DNA of 64,000 nt from Salinisphaera sp. Q1T1-3 (GCF_003602005.1 NZ_QZWD01000006.1:146134-210133); one strand, 5' to 3'. Counted from the stretch's first letter, positions 27,310 through 35,639 are shown. The notes: a model not told the origin generated them from the letters alone. Made by a program: numbers and translations.

Positions 27310-28872
27310 TCAGTCAAGGCGCAGCAGTGTCGGTAGTGCCAAGCTGATGCCGACAATACAGACGAACCATGCCACGAGCGTGATGATCGACGGCCAGTGC
27401 AGATCCAGACGCGGCGAGATGGGCCGAGCGCGGCTGCGCGCCGGGCGGCTGACCAACCCGGCGACGAGCCAGCAGGCCACCGCGCCCGTGACGTTCCACC
27501 AGAACCAGAACAGCGCGGGGACAAACAGCCACAGCGCGACGTTCAGTGCCACGCCGCTCACCAGACCGGCATTGGCGCCGCGGGCATCGATGCGCGGCCA
27601 CAGGATCGCCGAAACGAAGGTCGCGAGGATCGGGCCGAAGAAGACCGAGCCGATCTTGTTGATCGCCTCGATGATGGTATCGGCGATATGGCCGGTGAGA
27701 AAGGCCAGCCCCAGGCAGACCGCGCCCCAGAACAGCGTGGCCAGATGCGAGGCACGCATGTAGGTTGCCGAGTCGACCTGGCGACCGCGAAAGACGAGAT
27801 CCTCCACGCTGGCGGCCGACAACGAATTGATGGCCGAGCTGACCGAAGACATTGCTGCCGAGAAGATCGCGACAATGAGCAGCCCGGTCAGCCCGGCGGG
27901 AAGTTCCTGGCGGATGAACACCGGGACCAGCAGGTCGGGATCGTTGGCCGGTACATGCGTGCCGAAGGCCGGAACCTGCGTCGCCAGGGTGCCCAGCACA
28001 AGACCCATCACGCAGTAACAGAGCGTGACCGGGAAACGCAGGAGTCCGTTGGCCAGTAGTGTGCGACGTACCGTGGTGGCATCGCGGGCCGACAACAGAC
28101 GCTGGGCCTGCGATTGGTCGGCGCCGTAATAGGACACATACAGAAACAGTCCGCCGACGAGCATCGGCCAGAAGCCGAAACCGGCCTCATCGCCGAGGCC
28201 CCAGTCGGAGAAATTCACGGCCACGAGTCGGGCCGGGTCCACGTGGTCGACGAAAGCCTGCCAGCCGCCGAGCCGGGCGAGGCCGACGCCCAGACAGGCC
28301 ACCAGCCCGATCACCAGCAGCCCCATCTGGATGGCATCGCCATAGACCACGGCCTTCATGCCGCCGAGATAGCAATAGATCAGCGTGACCAGCCCGATCA
28401 CCAGCACCGTCAGCCACAGCGGCATGTCGAGGGCGTGCGTGAGGATCAGGGCCACGGCGTAGAGCATCACGCTGGTGGCAAAGGCGCGCGAGAGCTGGAA
28501 GACGACAGACAGCAGGCGCTGGGTGCTCGGGCCGAAACGTTGTTCCAGAAACCCGTAGATGCTGACCACGCCCGCCGCATACAGCGTGGGGAAGAAACAG
28601 ACGATCAGAAACGCCATCGCCAGCGGCACGGCGAACTCGTAGGCCAGCCACACCAGCCCGCCGCCCTCGCGCATGCCGGTGAAAGCGGGCGCGGATATGA
28701 AGCTCGCCGAGGACAGCTGCGTGGCGGCTGCCGACAGGGCCAGCACGAACCAGCCGAAGCCACGGTCACCGAGAAAGTACTGAGTGCCGGAGGCGTTGCT
28801 CTGCAGCCGATGGCCGAGCCACAGAAAACCGCCGAGATAAACAAAGATGACAGCGTAGTCGATCCAGCTCAT
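27310..28872 (-). CDS. sodium:solute symporter (SSS family)
   Basis: 520 residues with about 13 transmembrane helices. SSS signatures are present: GTQYFLGDRGFGWFVLALS, AATQLSSASFISAPAFTGMR, the ADQSQAQRLLSARD loop and IFSAAMSSVSSAINSLSAAS, which contains the Ser residues of the Na2 site. Substrates of this branch (similar to sialic-acid, myo-inositol or vertebrate SMVT-like carriers) cannot be predicted from sequence alone. ATG 28872 follows a strong GGGGGA site. Repeat A3 lies just 57 bp upstream, so its promoter is squeezed against or within the element. Confidence 0.85.
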   Translation of the reverse strand: MSWIDYAVIFVYLGGFLWLGHRLQSNASGTQYFLGDRGFGWFVLALSAAATQLSSASFISAPAFTGMREGGGLVWLAYEFAVPLAMAFLIVCFFPTLYAAGVVSIYGFLEQRFGPSTQRLLSVVFQLSRAFATSVMLYAVALILTHALDMPLWLTVLVIGLVTLIYCYLGGMKAVVYGDAIQMGLLVIGLVACLGVGLARLGGWQAFVDHVDPARLVAVNFSDWGLGDEAGFGFWPMLVGGLFLYVSYYGADQSQAQRLLSARDATTVRRTLLANGLLRFPVTLCYCVMGLVLGTLATQVPAFGTHVPANDPDLLVPVFIRQELPAGLTGLLIVAIFSAAMSSVSSAINSLSAASVEDLVFRGRQVDSATYMRASHLATLFWGAVCLGLAFLTGHIADTIIEAINKIGSVFFGPILATFVSAILWPRIDARGANAGLVSGVALNVALWLFVPALFWFWWNVTGAVACWLVAGLVSRPARSRARPISPRLDLHWPSIITLVAWFVCIVGISLALPTLLRLD

Positions 28873-28929
28873 GCATCCCCCTGGGACTACGATTGACTAT
28901 AACCGCGCGTTGACACGGTTCGGAAATCG

Positions 28930-29184
28930 CTAGGGCCTGTTGATGTTTCGTTCGAGAGCCTTTTCGTCGAGAGACCGCTGTGTGTCCGGCAAGGCTCGCA
29001 ACGCCGCCGGGCGCCCATCGTCGATTTTTCATGGACGGCCCACCCCGAAGGGACAAGCGCTGTTTTGCGGCAAGACAAGGCGTAGTGCGCGTCGTGCGGC
29101 CATTCTGCACCAGCGGGCTACGACGCTGGATTGCCGCAAAACAGCGCTTGGCGCGGACTCGCACGAAACCTCAACACGCCCTAG
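28930..29184 (+). repeat. mosaic structured repeat, frame A copy 3 (A3), with CTAG duplication
   Basis: The best-preserved insertion: CTAG at 28930-28933 and again at 29181-29184. Between them are inverted ends GGCCTGTTGATGTTTCG and CGAAACCTCAACACGCC. A perfect 19-bp inverted repeat AAGCGCTGTTTTGCGGCAA (29055-29073, complement 29131-29149) encloses the 57-nt core 29074-29130. Here the core is in the opposite orientation to A1, A2 and A4. It interrupts a reductase gene. Confidence 0.9.
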
Positions 29185-29292
29185 CCGGGCCCGGTTGCGC
29201 GAATAGACAAAGATCACGTCATGGCCACAGCGTGCCCACAGCCGATCGCGTGTCGCGCCCATTCGGCCCGACCCCAGAATGCCGATCTTCAT
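29185..29292 (-). pseudogene. 5' fragment of NADP-dependent F420-reductase-like gene, cut by repeat A3
   Basis: Starting at ATG 29292, 35 codons encode a clean Rossmann start: MKIGILGSGRMGATRDRLWA followed by RCGHDVIFVYSRN. It is typical of NADPH-F420 reductase-like or NAD(P)-binding dinucleotide enzymes (GxGxxG at 7-12). The homology stops exactly at the edge of repeat A3. The remainder of the gene is not found on the other side, where the SSS gene begins. The gene is therefore inactive. Confidence 0.8.
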
Positions 29293-29610
29293 CTCAAGAC
29301 GCTTCGTTGGTTTGCGTGCGTTCGGACGTCTCGGTTCTTACGAGTGTAATCGATGCTCGGTCATCTCGCCTAGGCCGGCCTGCGAACCGTTGTGGGAAGA
29401 CGCCCGGACCGGCCACGAGACGATTGTCGCGTCTTCCGATCGAGCGCATCATCGAGACAGGTGGACACAACGAGGGACAAGGGATGAGCTCGATGCCGGG
29501 CGTCGGATGTGCCGCGGTCGCCGGCCCTGCCGGACCACGGTCGGGCGCCGGTGTGGTGTCGTTCTCGCGCGAGGCGCGGATCGCGGCGGGCCGGTCGTGG
29601 AGTGGTTGTC
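29293..29610. other. intergenic region without recognised gene
   Basis: About 320 bp between the reductase fragment and the DUF3601 gene. Only short frames without family resemblance were seen. The region should contain the old reductase promoter and a promoter for the downstream gene, but no clear -35/-10 pair stands out. Confidence 0.4.
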
Positions 29611-29910
29611 GTGGCCGGTGACGATCCGGGACGCCCTGCGGGGCTCGATGACGAATACCGGCATCTGCGACAGGGCAGTCGCTACCGCGTCGTGCGGGCG
29701 TTCGTCGACTACGACTGGATCACGCATCCGATCGGTGAAGTCTGGGTGTTCGAGGGCAGTCACTTCGTGCCGTACCACGACGGTTTGTCGTTGTTTGTCG
29801 TCATCGACGGCCGATCGCGACAGGTTCGCCTGCAGGCCAGCGCGGCCGAGCAGGCGCACATCATCGATGCATTCGACAAATATCTCGTGCCGTGTGATGG
29901 CCGGGGGTGA
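29611..29910 (+). CDS. DUF3601-like small protein
   Basis: About 99 residues from a GTG at 29611, with GGAG nine to ten bases upstream. The pattern HLRQGSRYRVVRAFVDYDW, HPIGEVWVFEGSHFVPYHDG and LSLFVVIDGRSRQVRLQ, ending in a glutamate/aspartate-rich helix, matches the DUF3601 fold as I know it. The family has no assigned function. GTG 29602 is an alternative start. It has no operon partner; the next gene starts about 140 bp downstream. Confidence 0.65.
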   Translation: MAGDDPGRPAGLDDEYRHLRQGSRYRVVRAFVDYDWITHPIGEVWVFEGSHFVPYHDGLSLFVVIDGRSRQVRLQASAAEQAHIIDAFDKYLVPCDGRG

Positions 29911-30048
29911 TCCGACGCTCGGCCCGCCGTGGCGGTGTCCGTGTGACAACGGGCACACGGACCGCCGGCTTGTGCCGACGTGTCCAAGCCGAGCCAACCT
30001 GTCTTGGGCCGTCTTGGATTTTGCGTCGGGCCAGCAGCCGAGCGCGCG

Positions 30049-31218
30049 ATGATGCTTGACCAACAGACGCTGTATCTGTCGGCCATCGTGAGCCGCCTCG
30101 CATTTCTCGTGGTTTTCGTGGTGATCATCGTCGGCCAGCCTCGAGAACGACACCTCTGGTGCTGGCTCATCGCGCTGTTGAGTGCGGCGCTGGGTTTGAT
30201 GATGCTATATCGCGCATCGATACCAGCGCTGGGCTACAGCATCGGCTGCGGTCTGATTCTGCTGAGCCTGTTCTTCTCCTGGTGCGGCGTACGCTACTTC
30301 TATGGCCGGCGCCCACGTGGCGCGCACGCGGTGCTGTGTCTGTTCGGGCCGCTACTGCTGCATATCGGATGCCTCGTTGTCGGCGCACCAGCGCATGTCG
30401 CACTGTCGCCGCTTTACCTGGCCAGCGCGCTCATCGCGCTGCTGATTGTCGTGGAGGTCGTGACCTCGCCCGACAAGCGATTGATCACCCAGTACGTGAT
30501 CGCGGCGGCGTATTTCGGATATGGCCTCGGATTCCTCCAGCAGGGGTTGACCTTGCTGATTAATGCTTCGACACCGGTCGGCCTGAACAACACCAATGAA
30601 GCTCTCGCGCTGTTCGATCAGGTGGGTAGCATCATGGTCTATTTCGCTTACATCGCCATGTCCACCGAGCGCGCCAATCGACAGCTCGCCATTCAGGCCG
30701 AGACCGATCCGCTGACCGGGCTGCGTAATCGGCGTGGTGGCCAACGTGCCTTGCATGAAATCGAGCTCGTACCGGAGACAACGAGCGTGCTCGTCGGCGA
30801 TCTCGACCATTTCAAACGCATCAACGACCGGCTGGGCCATGATCAGGGGGATCGCGTGCTGTGCCTACTCGCCGCACGGCTGACGCGCGGTGCCCGGCGC
30901 GCGGACGTGATCGTGCGCTGGGGCGGCGAGGAGTTTCTGCTGGTGTTGCCGAATACCGATCGACACGGGGCCATGCAGATCGCCGAGCGGATTCGCGAGA
31001 CCGTGATGAACGAGCCCTTCGACATGGCCGAGGTCCCGTTGCCGGTCACGATCAGCATCGGCGTGGCTACGCTCAAGGCCGAGGACGCCGATATCGAAGC
31101 CGCGATCAAACGCGCCGATGCCGCGCTGTACTGCGCCAAGCAGAGCGGGCGCAACCGTGTCTGTACGTCCGACGAGCGCTCGGAACGCGATACGGCCAAG
31201 ACAGATCGCGACGAGTGA
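30049..31218 (+). CDS. membrane diguanylate cyclase with I-site
   Basis: About 389 residues. The N-terminal 210 residues form six or seven transmembrane helices of a simple membrane-sensor type. The cytosolic GGDEF domain has DPLTGLRNRRGG, DLDHFKRINDRLGHDQGD and the intact motif GGEEF (292-296). The inhibitory RxxD site is present (R283-R-A-D286) exactly five residues before it, so activity should be feedback-inhibited by c-di-GMP. ATG 30049 (or 30052) is chosen just before the first hydrophobic segment. The TGA stop is followed immediately by repeat B3. No EAL or HD-GYP phosphodiesterase is in the window. Confidence 0.87.
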   Translation: MMLDQQTLYLSAIVSRLAFLVVFVVIIVGQPRERHLWCWLIALLSAALGLMMLYRASIPALGYSIGCGLILLSLFFSWCGVRYFYGRRPRGAHAVLCLFGPLLLHIGCLVVGAPAHVALSPLYLASALIALLIVVEVVTSPDKRLITQYVIAAAYFGYGLGFLQQGLTLLINASTPVGLNNTNEALALFDQVGSIMVYFAYIAMSTERANRQLAIQAETDPLTGLRNRRGGQRALHEIELVPETTSVLVGDLDHFKRINDRLGHDQGDRVLCLLAARLTRGARRADVIVRWGGEEFLLVLPNTDRHGAMQIAERIRETVMNEPFDMAEVPLPVTISIGVATLKAEDADIEAAIKRADAALYCAKQSGRNRVCTSDERSERDTAKTDRDE

Positions 31219-31219
31219 A

Positions 31220-31420
31220 TTAGGGCCTGTTATTAATCCGGCACCAAAACAGCTGACGACGTCAGCTGTTTTCAACGCCATCGAAAAATAGACGCCGACA
31301 CTTGTTCGTCTTTTTATTTTCAATGGCTTCACGGCCGTTGGCCGTGGCGCGCGTGCTTTGGCACACGCGCGTTATCAACCCGAAAAATCATCTATTTTTA
31401 TGCCGGGTTAATAACACTTC
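31220..31420 (+). repeat. structured repeat, frame B copy 3 (B3)
   Basis: It begins at TTAG (31220-31223), which recurs at 31591-31594 beyond the adjacent C2 element. Thus B3 and C2 together look like one composite insertion flanked by a 4-bp duplication. Internal features match B1: AAAACAGCTGACG palindrome, CACGGCCGTTGGCCGTG, and TAATAACA at the right end. Confidence 0.85.
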
Positions 31421-31451
31421 GCACGTGACCGCATTACCGGTTTTTGGACGC

Positions 31452-31594
31452 AACCCGATGGGACGGCGGTCATTTTTGCGCAATCGGCGTTGTCGTTCGT
31501 GACGCCAGAATGATGGCCGTACGCGCCCGATGCCTTGTCTTGCAAAAAAATCAGAGCCGGCGCGGCGCACGCGGGACGTGTTAACGGGCCTTAG
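31452..31594 (-). repeat. structured repeat, frame C copy 2 (C2)
   Basis: Inverse of C1. Core 31484-31539 (56 nt) contains GCCAGAATGATGGCC. Arms TTTTTGCGCAA and TTGCAAAAAAA. The right end GACGTGTTAACGGGCCTTAG provides the stop codon of the cytochrome b561 gene at 31591. Confidence 0.8.
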
Positions 31595-32127
31595 GTCATC
31601 CGAGCCAGGGTATCGTCGCGGCGAATGATGAGGTGATACAGCGCACCGCTGATATGCACCAGTATCAGAACCAGAATCGTCCAGCCCAGGAACCCGTGTA
31701 TCTCGCCGAGTATCGGCGCCCAGGTCGATGACTTACCGATGGGGGAGGCGATCGGCAACACGCCGAACCAGTCGAAGGCATAGCCGTGGGCGTTGGTCAG
31801 CAGAAATCCCACGATCGGCTGCGCGATCAGCGCGAGATACAGCAGCCACTGCGAGAGGCCCGCGGCAATGGCCTGGACAAGCGGAATGCCGGCCGGTTTT
31901 TCCGGCACGGTGGTCAGAAAACGTACACAGAGCCGCGCGAGCATCAGCCAGAGCACCGTGAAACCGAGCGATTCGTGCCAGAAGTACACATCGGCCGAGA
32001 CGTCAGACTTGACCAGGCCGGTGAGAAAGCCAAGCGGCAACACGAAGAACACGAACACGGCAACCAGCCAGTGAAAGGCCTTGGCCGCCGGATGATAGGG
32101 CGGCCGGGCGTTGACGTGATCGGGCAT
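31591..32127 (-). CDS. cytochrome b561 family protein
   Basis: 178 residues and four transmembrane helices. Haem-ligand regions: AKAFHWLVAVFVF, FWHESLGFTVLWLMLARL, GEIHGFLGWTILVLILVH and the C-terminal YHLIIRRDDTLARM. The family transfers electrons within the inner membrane, typically from quinol to a periplasmic or membrane acceptor (for example CybB as superoxide:quinone oxidoreductase). ATG 32127 follows the strong site GGAGGCGCC. The TAA stop lies in the terminal TTAG shared with repeat C2. It is only distantly similar to the b561 gene at 2650-3219. Confidence 0.88.
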   Translation of the reverse strand: MPDHVNARPPYHPAAKAFHWLVAVFVFFVLPLGFLTGLVKSDVSADVYFWHESLGFTVLWLMLARLCVRFLTTVPEKPAGIPLVQAIAAGLSQWLLYLALIAQPIVGFLLTNAHGYAFDWFGVLPIASPIGKSSTWAPILGEIHGFLGWTILVLILVHISGALYHLIIRRDDTLARMT

Positions 32128-32282
32128 GGCGCCTCCTTTCGGTGTTCCGGTTATCGTCTGTCTTGACGCTATCAGAACCACGCAGACCACGTTACCGCCC
32201 CGACATGACAAACAGATGCCTTCACGGCGTGGAAACGCGCGGATGCGAACCCCGGCGGCGTTTTGCCACCCCGGGCCGAAGC

Positions 32283-32376
32283 CATCGAGAACAAATGTCG
32301 GACAGGCCCGGCATCTATTTTTCGATGACGTGGCAAACAGCTGACAAGCCCAGCTGTTTGGGTATCGGATCAATCA
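32283..32376 (-). repeat. degenerate frame-B repeat
   Basis: The order GCCATCGAGAACAAATGTCG, GATGACGTGGCAAACAGCTG and CAGCTGTTTGGGTATCGGAT mirrors the complement of B2/B3 with many substitutions. The palindrome AAACAGCTG...CAGCTGTTT persists. It sits in the roughly 350-bp gap 32128-32476, which otherwise holds no gene. Confidence 0.6.
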
Positions 32377-32476
32377 ATGCCCTCGCCGCGAGCAGCGTCC
32401 GGTACCGGTTCAGTCTGAGGCCCGTTTCATCCGTCGAGCATGAGCCACCCGATTGTCATCGTTCCCGAGCTCCTGC

Positions 32477-33658
32477 ATGTCCCGACCCGACCGGCGTTCC
32501 TTCTGCCTGGTGAGTCTTGCGTTTCTGATCGTGATGCTCGGCACCAGCCTGCCGACCCCGCTGTATCCACTCTACGCGCAGCAGATGGGGTTCTCGCGCA
32601 TCATCATCACCGTCATCTTCGCCGTGTACGCGATCGGCGTGATCGCGGCGCTGATTGGTTTCGGCAGTTGGTCGGACCAGCTCGGCCGCAAGCGGCTGCT
32701 GATCGGCGGGCTGGGCCTGGCCGTGATCAGCGATATCGTGTTCCTGTGCAGCGGCGATCTCACGCTGCTGCTCGTCGCCCGGCTGTTCTCGGGCTTTTCG
32801 GCCGGCATCTTTACCGGCACGGCCACCGTGGCCATCATCGAGCAGGCCCCGCCCGCCTGGCAGAAGGGCGCCACGCTGACCGCGACGGTGACCAATGTGA
32901 TGGGCCTGGGGCTCGGCCCTTTCGTGGGTGGCCTGCTCGCTCAATACGGGCCGATGCCGCTGATGTTGCCGTTCGCCCTGCATCTGCTGTGTGCGGTCCT
33001 TGCGGTGATCGGCGTGACACGCGTGCCCGAGACCGTAGACCGACCGGCGCATGTGCGATTGCATCGACAACGACTTGCCGTGCCGGATAGCGTGCGCGGC
33101 GTCTTCATCCCCGCGGCCATCGCCGGGTTTGCCGGCACCGCGGTGCTCGGGCTGTTCACTGCGGCCGCGCCGTCTTTCGTGCGTGAGTTGCTCGGTATTC
33201 AGAACCTCGCCGTCGTGGGGGGCGTGGTCATCACGTTGTTCATCGCCTCGGCCATGGGCCAGGCGCTGTTGCGGTTCGTGCCCGAGCGCCATCGTCTGAC
33301 CGGCGGCTGCGTGGTGCTGGCCCTGGGAGTGGCCCTGGTCGGGGCGAGCATCGGCTTCGCCTCATTGGGACTGATGCTGCTCGGCGCTACGGTCTCGGGC
33401 CTCGGACAGGGCATCACGCTGCGGGCCGGGCTCGGCGAAGTCGTCGCCCAGGCACCGGCCCGCCGCAAGGGCGAGATCACGTCCACCTACTTTGTCGTGA
33501 TCTATGTGGCCATCTCCCTGCCGGTCGTCGGCCTCGAGGCGCTATCGATGCTGATCGGCCTGACGGCGGCGGGTGTCCTCTTCGCCGCGCTCGATGCCGT
33601 CCTGGCGTTGGCGGCGCGTTCGTTGCTGGTGCGTCGTCGTGCGCAGGGCAAGGCCTGA
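32477..33658 (+). CDS. MFS transporter
   Basis: 393 residues, twelve predicted helices. The loop 2-3 signature GSWSDQLGRKRLLIGG is the classic MFS G-x-x-x-D-x-x-G-R-K-R motif. Helix 5 has LGLGPFVGGLLAQYG, the motif-C pattern common in drug/H+ antiporters. Similar proteins export drugs or metabolites; the substrate is unknown. ATG 32477 is chosen as the last start before the basic N terminus (SRPDRRSF), but no ribosome-binding site is obvious. It is convergent with the PsiE-like gene. Confidence 0.8.
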   Translation: MSRPDRRSFCLVSLAFLIVMLGTSLPTPLYPLYAQQMGFSRIIITVIFAVYAIGVIAALIGFGSWSDQLGRKRLLIGGLGLAVISDIVFLCSGDLTLLLVARLFSGFSAGIFTGTATVAIIEQAPPAWQKGATLTATVTNVMGLGLGPFVGGLLAQYGPMPLMLPFALHLLCAVLAVIGVTRVPETVDRPAHVRLHRQRLAVPDSVRGVFIPAAIAGFAGTAVLGLFTAAAPSFVRELLGIQNLAVVGGVVITLFIASAMGQALLRFVPERHRLTGGCVVLALGVALVGASIGFASLGLMLLGATVSGLGQGITLRAGLGEVVAQAPARRKGEITSTYFVVIYVAISLPVVGLEALSMLIGLTAAGVLFAALDAVLALAARSLLVRRRAQGKA

Positions 33659-33695
33659 AACCGGGGGTCTGGTCGGCGGCGGGCAGGCCGCCGAA

Positions 33696-34202
33696 TCAGC
33701 CGCGGTCATCGTGCTGGCGGTGCGGTGGCAGCATGGCTTCGCTGCGTCGCAACAACAGCAGGGCCACGACCAGCACGAGAATGAGCCCCGACAGCGCGCC
33801 GAGCTCGATCACGAAGTGGTTGAACTGCATGACGTGGGCATCCTCGGACTCCGCGAACTGGGCCGTGAGCACAAAGATCCGGCGTATGGCCGCAATCAGC
33901 CCGACGAACAGGAAAGGTTCCAGTACCAGCGTTCCCGCCGTATACGACACCTGGACCGTATAAAGCAGTTCCACGATCAGCATCACCAGCAGCAGGCGGC
34001 CGAGCAGGGTCACGATGTTCAGGGTGAAATGCGCGGGGTCCAGTGTCTGGACAAAATCGACGACGCTGTAGCCGAGATATCCCAGAGCGATCAGCCCGAG
34101 CAGCGCACCGAGGGCGATATAGATCAGTTGCTCCAGCCATTCGAAGCCGCGAGCAACCCAGCGACGGTGTCCGGATCTGGGCGTGGGATGATGATCGGTC
34201 AT
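33696..34202 (-). CDS. psiE: PsiE-family membrane protein
   Basis: 168 residues with four transmembrane helices in the phosphate-starvation-inducible E arrangement. Motifs include LEQLIYIALGALLGLIALGY, LLLVMLIVELLYTVQVSY, EPFLFVGLIAAIRRIFVLT and a C-terminal LGALSGLILVLVVALLLLRR. The biochemical role of PsiE is unknown. ATG 34202 has a GGAATG site upstream. No Pho box could be identified. The upstream region 34203-34569 holds no gene. Confidence 0.75.
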   Translation of the reverse strand: MTDHHPTPRSGHRRWVARGFEWLEQLIYIALGALLGLIALGYLGYSVVDFVQTLDPAHFTLNIVTLLGRLLLVMLIVELLYTVQVSYTAGTLVLEPFLFVGLIAAIRRIFVLTAQFAESEDAHVMQFNHFVIELGALSGLILVLVVALLLLRRSEAMLPPHRQHDDRG

Positions 34203-34569
34203 GGGAGCATTCCGGCAGTGTATTCAGACAATGTCGCGCGCCTCGGTCGTCCGCTTCAATGTGTCGGCCGCGTCCCGGGCCGGCAGGGCAACCGCCCGGT
34301 TCGCGTGTCGCCGAACCAACAGTCGCCTGGCGGGGCGAATGGTCGACGTCGCTCGATATGGCGCGGAGCCCGGACAAGCCGATCGCGGGCCACCGTCCAA
34401 TCGATTGATGGGGCATGGCTTTTCGTCGTTCGCGGCATAACGACGGCCGTACCGGATTTCGGCGTCGACCGGTCTGATGCCCGATCCGGCACTGCAACGA
34501 CAAAACGTTCGGGCCGGCGCAATGCCCGTGCTACGTTGCTGGATAATACTTTAGTCTAATGAATTTCTC
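34203..34569. other. divergent intergenic region, no gene seen
   Basis: About 370 bp between divergent psiE and SDR genes. An AT-rich stretch (GGATAATACTTTAGTCTAATG, 34540-34561) just before the SDR start is a plausible promoter -10 region, but I cannot place a -35 box with confidence. Confidence 0.45.
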
Positions 34570-35388
34570 ATGAGTCGTCTGGATCAACGCATTGCCGTAG
34601 TGACCGGTGCCGCCACCGGTATCGGCCGAGCCACGGCCCTCGAGTTCGCGCGCGAAGGCGCGCTCGTCATTGGCGCCGATGTCGATACCGATGCACTGGC
34701 CGAGACCCGGCAGGCCATCGTGGATATCGGCGGCCGGGCCGAAACGCTGTTTCTCGACGTGGCCGACGAAGACAGCGTGACCACGTTCGCAGCACAGCTG
34801 CGCGAGACGCACGGACATATCGACGTGCTGTTCAACAACGCCGGCGTCGACCAGGAAGGCGGCCCGCTGCACGAATACCCGACTGAGCTGTTCGATCGTA
34901 TCCTGTCGGTGGATCTACGGGGTACCTTCCTCGTCAGCAAACATCTGATTCCGCTGATGCTCGATGCCGGCGGCTCGATCATCAACGTTTCGTCCATGTC
35001 CGGGCTGGCCGCCGACCTGGATCGCTCCGGCTACAACGCCGCCAAGGGGGGCGTCACCAATCTGACCAAGGCGATGTCCATCGACTACGGGCGCCACGGC
35101 ATTCGCGCCAATGCCATCTGTCCCGGCACGATCGAAACGCCGCTGGTCGATTCGCTGGCCGGGAGCGAAGACGAAGCATCCGGCCAGCAGTTCCGCGACG
35201 CCCAGAAATGGGTGACCCCGCTCGGTCGGCTCGGCACCCCGCGCGAAATGGCCCGTGTCGCCGTGTTCCTGGCCTCGGACGACAGCGCGTTCGTCACCGG
35301 CGAATCCATCCTCGCCGACGGCGGCGTCATGGCCTATACCTGGCCGGGCAAGATGTTATTCGAATCCGGCTGGAAACCGGCATCCTGA
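34570..35388 (+). CDS. short-chain dehydrogenase/reductase
   Basis: 272 residues, classical SDR. The cofactor motif is TGAATGIG (12-19), an acidic residue follows beta-2 (GADVD, favouring NAD), NNAG is at 89-92 and the catalytic triad is S142, Y155, K159. It ends in ILADGGVMAYTWPGKM. Such enzymes oxidise or reduce secondary alcohols and ketones; the substrate is unknown. ATG 34570 is preceded by an AT-rich leader without a good ribosome-binding site. Decayed insertion-sequence DNA follows 160 bp downstream. Confidence 0.88.
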   Translation: MSRLDQRIAVVTGAATGIGRATALEFAREGALVIGADVDTDALAETRQAIVDIGGRAETLFLDVADEDSVTTFAAQLRETHGHIDVLFNNAGVDQEGGPLHEYPTELFDRILSVDLRGTFLVSKHLIPLMLDAGGSIINVSSMSGLAADLDRSGYNAAKGGVTNLTKAMSIDYGRHGIRANAICPGTIETPLVDSLAGSEDEASGQQFRDAQKWVTPLGRLGTPREMARVAVFLASDDSAFVTGESILADGGVMAYTWPGKMLFESGWKPAS

Positions 35389-35571
35389 CCCTGACTCGCA
35401 TGCCCATATGGCTCGCACGCTTGATCTGATCGTCGACGGGCTGAAGGTTGCCCGAGGCCGGCCCGCAGGCGGCAGCAGACGGCCAGAAGTGGACTCTCTA
35501 AATAGTAGAGGCGCAACCGCAACTTTGATCCCTCTGGGCATGGCTTTAGGAGGGTGTTTACATAAAACGTC

Positions 35572-35625
35572 GAGTCAGCCGAGTCAGCCGAGTCAGCCGA
35601 GTCAGCCGAGTCAGTCGAGTCAGTC
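35572..35625 (+). repeat. 9-bp tandem repeat, six units
   Basis: Four copies of GAGTCAGCC followed by two of GAGTCAGTC, then a degenerate GAGCCGCGA. It lies just inside the IS remnant between the proposed terminus and the 3' end of the transposase pseudogene. The unit is a multiple of three and keeps reading frames open. Confidence 0.9.
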
Positions 35626-35639
35626 GAGCCGCGAGTATG

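Noticed and set aside
28766..29206. Short open frames inside the frame-A repeats (also 2368-2653, 22570-22890, 40595-40976)
   Set aside because: The same peptides recur in each copy because the DNA is repeated; frames are broken in some copies and overlap inverted-repeat structure, so they are by-products of a non-coding element.
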